A DNA stretch of 64,000 nucleotides from Bradyrhizobium manausense (lineage in GTDB: Bacteria > Pseudomonadota > Alphaproteobacteria > Rhizobiales > Xanthobacteraceae), in NCBI RefSeq assembly GCF_018131105.1, contig NZ_JAFCJI010000006.1, positions 62,001-126,000 on the forward strand, read 5' to 3'. A program made the translations under genes and the position numbers. Below are positions 58,225 through 64,000 of this stretch, one piece after another; position 1 is the first letter of the stretch, and the number at the start of each line of letters is the position of its first letter. Below the pieces are notes generated by a model. It ran no database searches. It saw nothing but the letters and a program-made list of their open reading frames with translations, and had not been told where the DNA came from.

Positions 58225-60624
58225 ATGTATCAAGTTCTGTTTTGTCTTACGGACCAGCACGATTGGCGTCTGGTCGCACTCGGTGGCGCGGTGTGCCTTC
58301 TCGCGAGCGCGGCGGCGATCAGCCTGTTCCACAGGGCGCGTGCGACGAACGGCGGTGCTCGCCTCGTATGGATCACGCTCGATGCCGTCGTGGCTGGCTG
58401 CGGAATCTGGGCAACACATTTCATCGCCATGCAGGCCTACGGTCCGGGCGCCGGTGGTGCCTACAATATCCCCGTGACGATCCTCTCGCTGATCTTTGCA
58501 ATCGCGGTGACCTTCATCGGTCTCAGCATCTCGGTTTCGACGACGCGCGGAATTCTGATCGCGCTCGGCGGGGCCGTCGTTGGCGGCGGTGTCGCAGCGA
58601 TGCATTACACCGGCATGATGGCGTTCGAGATTCCTGCCCATGTCGGCTGGGCCACCGGAACCGTGACGCTCTCGATCCTGCTCGGCATCATCTTCGGATC
58701 GTGCGCGCTGTTCGTCGCAGGACGAGGCGACAGCCTGTCCAACGCACTTGGCGCGACGGTCCTGTTGACGGTTGCCATCGTCTCGCACCATTTCACCGCG
58801 ATGGGCGCACTGGAACTGACGCCTGATCCGACGCTTGCGATTGACGGCCTTTCGATCCCGCCGGCATCGTTGTCCATCATGACCGCCGGTGCGGCTGTGG
58901 CCATTCTCGCTATCGCACTTGTGGCGGCCGTGCTCGACCGTCGCGCCAAGGGCGAGATCGGGCGCCAGCAGGTTGTGCTCGACACCGCGCTCGAGAACAT
59001 GTCGCAGGGACTGTGCATGTTCGATGCCGAGGGCAAGATCATTCTGTTCAACGAACGCTATGCGGCGATGCTCCGCCGCTCCGACATGCAGCTTACGGGG
59101 CGCGTGTTGATCGAGGTTCTCCGCGAGGAGGCGGCGAAGGGACAGTGGACTGGCGATCCCGAGCAGTTCTTCGCGCGCCTCGTCGGGGATGCCCGGGAAG
59201 GACGTACGACGACGGATGTCATTCGCCGGTTCGATCGCTCGATCCGCGTCGTCAACCAGCCGATGCAGGGCGGCGGTTGGGTCGCCACCTTCGAGGACAT
59301 CACCGAATGGCTGGAGGCGCAGGCCAGGATCTCGCACATGGCGCGCCATGACGCGCTGACCAATCTGCCGAATCGCGTGCTGTTCCACGAGCAGCTCGAA
59401 CAGGGATTGCGCCGGGCAGCGTCGGACGACCAACTCGCGGTGCTCTGCCTCGACCTCGATCATTTCAAGGATATCAACGACTCGCTTGGCCATCCGATTG
59501 GCGATGCACTGCTGAAGGAGGTCGGTCGCAGGCTGAAGGCGACCGTCGGAGAGCACGACACTGTCGCCCGTCTCGGCGGCGACGAGTTCGCCGTTGTCCA
59601 GATCGGCCGGTCGGAAGAGGCTGCTGCGCGAGCGCTCGCCGGCCGCCTCGTCGAGGTGATCTCCGCGCCTTACGAGATCGACGACCACCAGATCGTGATC
59701 GGCGTCTCCATCGGCATCTCGCTTTCACCGCAGGACGGCAGCAATCCCGACGAGCTCTTGAAGAACGCCGACCTCGCGCTGTACCGCGCCAAAGCTGATG
59801 GCCGCGGCACCTACCGCTTCTTCGAGACCGGCATGGATGCCCGCGCGCAGGCGCGGCGCCTCCTGGAAATGGATCTGCGGGCGGCGCTTCAGCGCAGCGA
59901 GTTCCAGCCCTATTATCAGCCGATCCGCGATGTCGCCAGCGACCGCGTCGTCGCCTTCGAGGCGCTGATGCGCTGGAATCATCCGCAGCGCGGCCTGATC
60001 TCGCCGCTCAACTTCATTCCGCTCGCCGAGGAGACCGGACTCATCGTGCAACTCGGCGAAATCGTGTTGCATAGTGCCTGTGCGGATGCCGCGACCTGGC
60101 CCGTTGACATCGGGGTCGCCGTCAACCTGTCGCCGGTGCAGTTCAAGAATCCGAACCTGATCACATCGGTGACCGAGGCGCTGGAGAAATCGGGGCTCGC
60201 GGCGAACAGGCTCGAGCTCGAGATCACCGAATCCGTGCTGCTCCAGAACAGCGAAGCGACGTTGACCACGTTGCACGATCTGCGCGCCATGGGCGTGCGC
60301 ATCTCGCTCGATGATTTCGGCACCGGCTATTCGTCGCTGAGCTACCTGCGCAGCTTCCCCTTCGACAAAATCAAGATCGACCGCTCCTTCGTGTCAGAGC
60401 TCGCCACGCGCGAGGATTCGGTGGCGATCATCCGCGCCGTGACCGGCCTTGGCCGCAGCCTCGGCATCGTCACCACGGCGGAGGGCGTCGAGAACGACGC
60501 GCAGCTCGAGCTGCTGAGGCGCGAAGGTTGCACCCAGGCGCAAGGCTATCTGTTCAGCCAGCCGCGGCCGGCCTCCGATGTCGCGATGATGCTGGACCGG
60601 CCGCGACTGCGCGCTTCGGCTTGA
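58225..60624 (+). CDS. MHYT-PAS-GGDEF-EAL cyclic-di-GMP protein
   Basis: A 799-residue membrane signalling protein. Residues 1-230 form the seven-helix MHYT sensor, with its repeated motif WATHFIAM, AAMHYTGM and SHHFTAMG; the His and Met residues are proposed to bind copper or sense gas. A PAS domain (ALENMSQGLCMFDAEGKIILFN) leads to a GGDEF domain with intact RLGGDEFAV and an EAL domain with intact FEALMRWNHP, ELEITESV and DDFGTGYSSL. Both catalytic sets are complete, so it might make and destroy cyclic di-GMP, switching by signal. The full family resemblance is strong; the net activity is unknown. Confidence 0.94.
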   Translation: MYQVLFCLTDQHDWRLVALGGAVCLLASAAAISLFHRARATNGGARLVWITLDAVVAGCGIWATHFIAMQAYGPGAGGAYNIPVTILSLIFAIAVTFIGLSISVSTTRGILIALGGAVVGGGVAAMHYTGMMAFEIPAHVGWATGTVTLSILLGIIFGSCALFVAGRGDSLSNALGATVLLTVAIVSHHFTAMGALELTPDPTLAIDGLSIPPASLSIMTAGAAVAILAIALVAAVLDRRAKGEIGRQQVVLDTALENMSQGLCMFDAEGKIILFNERYAAMLRRSDMQLTGRVLIEVLREEAAKGQWTGDPEQFFARLVGDAREGRTTTDVIRRFDRSIRVVNQPMQGGGWVATFEDITEWLEAQARISHMARHDALTNLPNRVLFHEQLEQGLRRAASDDQLAVLCLDLDHFKDINDSLGHPIGDALLKEVGRRLKATVGEHDTVARLGGDEFAVVQIGRSEEAAARALAGRLVEVISAPYEIDDHQIVIGVSIGISLSPQDGSNPDELLKNADLALYRAKADGRGTYRFFETGMDARAQARRLLEMDLRAALQRSEFQPYYQPIRDVASDRVVAFEALMRWNHPQRGLISPLNFIPLAEETGLIVQLGEIVLHSACADAATWPVDIGVAVNLSPVQFKNPNLITSVTEALEKSGLAANRLELEITESVLLQNSEATLTTLHDLRAMGVRISLDDFGTGYSSLSYLRSFPFDKIKIDRSFVSELATREDSVAIIRAVTGLGRSLGIVTTAEGVENDAQLELLRREGCTQAQGYLFSQPRPASDVAMMLDRPRLRASA

Positions 60625-60628
60625 GGAG

Positions 60629-61063
60629 TTAGCCGCGGCGCAGCGCGAAATGCGCGCCGCAAAACGCCATCACGGCGCCGAGGCAAAGCGCCGCGAGACC
60701 CGCGAGCACGCCGGAGACGGTCGGGATCGGGCTCGGCGCCGAAGCTGCCTGTCCGGCGCCGGCAAGCAGCAGCACGCCGACCGCGATCAGGAATTGGCGC
60801 ATCCTCTGCGGGATCTGGCCGGAGACGGCGCTTTGCATCAACGACGCCGTGAAATAGCCGCCCGAGAATCCGACGGTCGCGATCAGCCACCAGGCGATCG
60901 CAGCACCGGTCGGCATGAATTCGTGCGTGTCGGAGCGCCAGAGGCCGCCGAGGTCGAGCCCATAGCGCGCGCCCAGCATGTGCACCGCGAGCGCGAGCAG
61001 CACGCCCGCGATCATGGCGGCTCCGAGAATCAGGCGGCGCGGAAAATAGATCGTCTCAGCCAT
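60629..61063 (-). CDS. Small membrane protein, unknown
   Basis: A 144-residue protein with four hydrophobic segments (about 10-28, 52-72, 85-105 and 113-137), ending AVMAFCGAHFALRRG. It starts at the ATG at 61063, which lies 47 bases from the divergent gene at 61111. Its stop is four bases from the convergent MHYT gene. I recognise no family. The dense packing of genes around it argues that the frame is real. Confidence 0.6.
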   Translation of the reverse strand: MAETIYFPRRLILGAAMIAGVLLALAVHMLGARYGLDLGGLWRSDTHEFMPTGAAIAWWLIATVGFSGGYFTASLMQSAVSGQIPQRMRQFLIAVGVLLLAGAGQAASAPSPIPTVSGVLAGLAALCLGAVMAFCGAHFALRRG

Positions 61064-61110
61064 GCCCCGCTTGTAGGATGGGGAAGGGCGATCGCGCAAG
61101 CGGATCGCAG

Positions 61111-61710
61111 ATGGGATTGAGCATGCAGGTGTTGGACGGGCAGGGCGGATCGGTCACGGGCTATGCCTACAAGGCGTCGCTGATCGGCTCGGCGCATCGC
61201 TTCGAGCTCACCGAGGACGGATTGTCCTGGCACATTGCCGGCCGTTCCGGCCTCTGGCGCTATGACGAAATCAGTGCAATCAGGCTGTCGTTCCGTCCGG
61301 TCTCGATGCAGCAGCATCGCTTTCGCGCCGATGTCAGTCGCGCCAGTGGCGGTCGAATCGCGATCCTGTCGACGAGCTGGCAGACCGCGGCGCTGATGGC
61401 GCCACAGGACAATGGCTTTCGCGACTTCATCGTCGAGCTTCACGCGCGGATGGCGAAGGCCGGCAGCCGCGCCACGCTGACCGCCGGCCTCGGCCGCAAC
61501 ACCTATGCCGCAGTGCTGGCGTTCCTGGCGCTGCTGGCGGTGGCGATGGCGGGACTATTGATCCGCGCGCTGATGATCGGTGAATTCGCCGGCGTGCTGT
61601 TCATCCTCGGCTTTGCCGCGCTGTTCGTCTGGCAGGTCGGCGGTTTCGTCCGGCGCAACCAGCCGCGCCGCTACACCTTCGACCAGTTGCCCCGGTCCTT
61701 GCTGCCGTAG
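61111..61710 (+). CDS. Membrane protein of unknown function
   Basis: A 199-residue protein. A soluble N-terminal half (about 1-115) has alternating strands and aromatic residues (HRFELTEDGLSWHIAGRSGLWRYDEI), a PH-like pattern. Two membrane helices follow in the second half (about 133-152 and 156-178), then the basic tail RRYTFDQLPRSLLP. An ATG at 61078 would add 11 residues but lies nearly on top of the divergent start. I do not recognise a domain with certainty; a role at the membrane is likely. Confidence 0.6.
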   Translation: MGLSMQVLDGQGGSVTGYAYKASLIGSAHRFELTEDGLSWHIAGRSGLWRYDEISAIRLSFRPVSMQQHRFRADVSRASGGRIAILSTSWQTAALMAPQDNGFRDFIVELHARMAKAGSRATLTAGLGRNTYAAVLAFLALLAVAMAGLLIRALMIGEFAGVLFILGFAALFVWQVGGFVRRNQPRRYTFDQLPRSLLP

Positions 61711-61775
61711 CGCCTGCAATCGGCCGCAATCAAACGTGACTTCGCAGTCGCGCGCCGGTCCCGCATCGTGATGCG

Positions 61776-62375
61776 ATGACAGTCACGGACCACGCTAGGC
61801 GCCTGCCGACGGCGGACGAGATCGCCGAGATCAATCGCACCCATCTGATCGATACGCCGCTTCAGCCGGCCGATCTGCTGTTCCTGTTCGGTACCCGCGA
61901 GGACGTTGCGCTCCGTGTCGCGACCGCGGCGCGGCTCTGGCGCGAGGGCTATTTCCGCTGGTCGATTGTCAGCGGCGGTGTCACGGCCGGCTCGGAGCAA
62001 TCCGAGTGCATGATCATCAAGGCGGCGATGGTCGCGGCAGGCATTCCGGCGGACCGGATTCTCGAAGAGCATCGTGCGATGAACACCGGTGAGAACGTGA
62101 TCTTCTCGCTGCCGGTCATCGATGCGGCGCTGGGACTGCACAACATCCGCAGCGTGATTTGCCTCGGCAACACCTGGACGGCGCGACGTTATCCGATGAC
62201 GCTGCACCGGCACTGGCCGGAAGTGACGAAGCTGCTGCTCACCGTCGACAGTTTTGCGACGCCGCGCACGCTTTGGCATACCGACGCCGAGTTTCGTCGT
62301 CGGATCCTGCACGAATGGGACAAGATCGAGCCATACAGGGCGAAGAATTTTATCGCGGATTGGCCGGAGCGCTGA
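61776..62375 (+). CDS. DUF218 (YdcF-like) protein
   Basis: A 199-residue protein. DUF218 motifs: DLLFLFGTREDVALRVATAA, WSIVSGGVTAG, and the acidic E-H-R-A-MNTGENVIFS segment. It binds S-adenosylmethionine in the E. coli YdcF structure, but its job is unknown; other members (SanA, ElyC) act in the envelope. It lacks a membrane anchor or signal peptide, so it is cytoplasmic like YdcF. Its end is 10 bases from the convergent MocR gene. Confidence 0.85.
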   Translation: MTVTDHARRLPTADEIAEINRTHLIDTPLQPADLLFLFGTREDVALRVATAARLWREGYFRWSIVSGGVTAGSEQSECMIIKAAMVAAGIPADRILEEHRAMNTGENVIFSLPVIDAALGLHNIRSVICLGNTWTARRYPMTLHRHWPEVTKLLLTVDSFATPRTLWHTDAEFRRRILHEWDKIEPYRAKNFIADWPER

Positions 62376-62385
62376 CGGAGAGGAA

Positions 62386-63729
62386 TTACTCCGTCGAGTC
62401 GAAATCTTCCTCCTTGGTGCCGAGCAGCGAGACGAGCGTGCGCAGCCCGGAATCGAGTTGCTCAAACGAGGGTGGGGCGAGCGCGAGTCGCACCGCGTTC
62501 GGCGCGTGGCCATGCGCGACCGCGAAGGTCGAGGACGGCGTCAGCGCAATGCCGCGCCGCGCGGCCGCGGCAACGAATGTCTGCGAGCGCCAGTGCGGCG
62601 GCAGCGTCAACCAGAGATGATAGGAGCGCGCGTCGGCGGCAATCTGGTAACCGGCGAGCAGCCGTGCTGCGGTCTGCTGGCGCCGCGCGGCGTCGATGCG
62701 CTTCAGTCGCGTCAGCTCGGCGACGGTGCCGTCGGCCATCAACCGCTGCCCGGATGCGAGCGCGTGGCCCGACGCGACCCAGCCACCGGTGCGAACGGCG
62801 CTCATCATGCTTTCGCGCAGATGAGGCGGTGCAACGAGAATGCCGAGCGCGAGACCAGGTGCAACCTTCTTGGACAGACTATCGAGCACGATGCAGCGGT
62901 CCGGCCCGAGCGCGGCGAGCGGCGTGTCGTCGGCGAGGAAGCCGTAGACGGTGTCTTCGATGATGGTGAGATCGAGCTTCTCTGCGACGCGCATGATGTC
63001 GGTGCGTCGCGTCGCGTTCATGGTGACGCCGAGCGGATTCTGGATGATGGGCTGGAGATACAACGCCGACAGATGCGCTTCGCGATGCGCTTTCTGGATC
63101 GCGTCGGGTCGGGCGCCATGTTCGTCCATCGGGATCGGCACCAGCGTGATGCCGAGCCGCGCGGCGATGCTCTTGACGTAAGGATAGGTGAGCGCCTCGA
63201 CACCGCAGCGGCCACCGGTCGGAACGAGCGCGGCGAGTGCGGCCGCGAGCGATTGCTTGCCGTTCGCGGTGAATACGATCTGCTCGGCCTGCGGCGCAAA
63301 GTCCTTGCGCGCGAGATAGGCGGCCGCCGCATTGCGCGCGCTCTTGGTGCCGGTGCTGGTCGAGGTGCGCAGCACGGCTTCGAGCGCATCGACGCGCTCG
63401 AGCCCGGCGAGGCTCTTGGCGATCATCGCCCATTGCTGCGGCAGCAGCGGATAATTCACCTCGAAATCGATGCGCGCATCGCGCGGCTCGCTGACGATCT
63501 CGACCTCGCGCCTGATGTCGCCGGAGATGAAGGTGCCGCGGCCGACCTCGCCGACCACGAGCCCGCGGCGCAACAGCTCCGTATAAACACGGCTCGCGGT
63601 CGAGACCGCAATGCCACGGTCATAGGCAAAATTACGCTGCGGCGGCAGGCGGTCGCCGGCCCTTAACGTGCCATTAGAGATATCCGCGGCAATGGCATCC
63701 GCGAGCTTCACGTACTCGAACTTGGACAT
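62386..63729 (-). CDS. MocR/PdxR-type GntR-aminotransferase fusion regulator
   Basis: A 447-residue regulator. The GntR winged helix is at residues 1-72 (YVKLADAIAADISNGTLRAG, AVSTASRVYTELLRRGLV). A fold-type I aminotransferase domain follows (about 90-440), with the PLP lysine in DSLSKKVAPGL and Asp/Tyr contacts in IIEDTVYG. Such proteins sense PLP or an amino-acid adduct and typically control a divergent gene and themselves. Direct repeats and inverted elements at 63731-63770 are directly before its start (63729). A probable DUF1127 gene (63915) is the divergent partner. The ribosome site is weak. Confidence 0.88.
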   Translation of the reverse strand: MSKFEYVKLADAIAADISNGTLRAGDRLPPQRNFAYDRGIAVSTASRVYTELLRRGLVVGEVGRGTFISGDIRREVEIVSEPRDARIDFEVNYPLLPQQWAMIAKSLAGLERVDALEAVLRTSTSTGTKSARNAAAAYLARKDFAPQAEQIVFTANGKQSLAAALAALVPTGGRCGVEALTYPYVKSIAARLGITLVPIPMDEHGARPDAIQKAHREAHLSALYLQPIIQNPLGVTMNATRRTDIMRVAEKLDLTIIEDTVYGFLADDTPLAALGPDRCIVLDSLSKKVAPGLALGILVAPPHLRESMMSAVRTGGWVASGHALASGQRLMADGTVAELTRLKRIDAARRQQTAARLLAGYQIAADARSYHLWLTLPPHWRSQTFVAAAARRGIALTPSSTFAVAHGHAPNAVRLALAPPSFEQLDSGLRTLVSLLGTKEEDFDSTE

Positions 63730-63730
63730 T

Positions 63731-63770
63731 ATTGCACCGAGAGCAATGTTTTCCTTGCTCCGAGCAATGT
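63731..63770. promoter_or_regulatory. Operator repeats of the MocR-type regulator
   Basis: GAGCAATGT occurs twice (63741-63749 and 63762-63770), 21 bp apart, exactly two helical turns, with an inverted TTGCTC (63755-63760) between them. An overlapping ATTGC-N7-GCAAT palindrome is at 63731-63747. Repeats on one helix face next to the regulator start are the classical MocR binding layout. Confidence 0.65.
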
Positions 63771-63914
63771 ACTGGAGCATTTAAGTTCCATCAAGGTCCA
63801 CGATTGAGCCGAGGAAAGCGAGAGCAATCCGACGGCAAATGAGGTGCAGGCGCTGAGAGCGTTTGCGTCAACGGCATCCGTATCGCCGCGTGGCCACAAG
63901 GCCGGAGAAGAAAA

Positions 63915-64000
63915 ATGAACACGATCTCGCAAACTGCCGGGCAGAGTTTACGCCCATCCTCGTCGAGCGGATTTCTTGCCACGCTCGTCAACGCCGCCTA
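63915..64000 (+). CDS. Start of a small protein, probably a second DUF1127 protein (truncated by window edge)
   Basis: Twenty-eight codons are visible from an ATG with perfect GGAG 7 bases before it. The polar, Ser/Pro-rich start (MNTISQTAG, then SLRPSSSSG) leading into a hydrophobic helix (FLATLVNAA) is how many short DUF1127 proteins begin. The diagnostic part is beyond the window. It is divergent from the MocR gene across its operator repeats. Confidence 0.5.
   Translation, partial: MNTISQTAGQSLRPSSSSGFLATLVNAA

Noticed and set aside
1..64000. tRNA, rRNA, CRISPR array, transposase or prophage genes
   Set aside because: No cloverleaf with a CCA-type acceptor, no regularly spaced identical repeats, and no transposase, integrase or phage protein motifs were recognised on either strand.

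Overview
The window is chromosomal DNA of a GC-rich alphaproteobacterium. It most resembles the Bradyrhizobium/Rhodopseudomonas group (Nitrobacteraceae). The clues are strong GC bias at third codon positions, a thioredoxin-reductase-like ferredoxin-NADP reductase, a very large apolipoprotein-like protein of the polar-growth type known from Rhizobiales, a perfect CtrA-type site, and short palindromic intergenic repeats of rhizobial type. The assignment is inferred from gene content; no rRNA or tRNA gene was seen. I recognised no phage, transposase, CRISPR array or plasmid genes, so most of the window reads as core or stable accessory chromosome.

Layout. 1-3.1 kb: end of a Gfo/Idh/MocA oxidoreductase, a sugar aminotransferase and the lipid II flippase MurJ. 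3.3-7.2 kb: a chemoreceptor divergent from a small winged-helix regulator, a small secreted protein, a probable leaderless 25-codon gene with its own promoter and terminator, and a DUF1127 protein. 7.2-13.5 kb: an orphan CoxL-type molybdoenzyme, a class II cytochrome c, a cystathionine-gamma-synthase-family enzyme, a CHRD protein, a diheme cytochrome c and a stand-alone AsnC ligand domain. 13.6-18.1 kb: a hybrid histidine kinase with an ethylene-receptor-type sensor domain, thiD, and a DUF4267/DoxX operon divergent from its likely TetR repressor across twin operators. 18.3-26.9 kb: an LpxH-like phosphatase plus GT4 glycosyltransferase, a threonine dehydratase, a caspase-fold protein, an Ala/Pro/Glu-rich protein, an MFS transporter and an L-Ala-D/L-Glu epimerase. 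27.0-29.8 kb: an Mla/MCE-type lipid ABC transporter. 30.0-36.5 kb: a 1882-residue polar-growth-ring-like protein and an Hpt protein sharing an upstream region with a perfect CtrA site.

36.6-41.6 kb: a 2Fe-2S ferredoxin, a thioesterase, ferredoxin-NADP reductase and small exported proteins. 41.7-50.9 kb: a hexarate catabolic cluster (enolase-family dehydratase, galactarate dehydratase, 2-oxoglutarate-semialdehyde dehydrogenase, glucarate dehydratase, 5-dehydro-4-deoxyglucarate dehydratase, LysR regulator, GudP-type permease). Together these would import glucarate and galactarate and convert them to 2-oxoglutarate. 51.1-58.1 kb: an exported SGNH hydrolase, a UPF0104 membrane protein, a DUF892 stress protein and two MFS exporters. 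58.2-64.0 kb: an MHYT-PAS-GGDEF-EAL protein, small membrane proteins, a DUF218 protein, a MocR-type regulator with its operator repeats, and the start of a probable second DUF1127 gene.

The best candidate for under-described biology is the hybrid kinase at 13.6-15.6 kb. Its membrane domain keeps all seven residues tied to copper and ethylene binding in plant ETR1, at a constant offset. Next are the leaderless mini-gene at 6.3 kb and the CtrA-associated giant coiled-coil protein.
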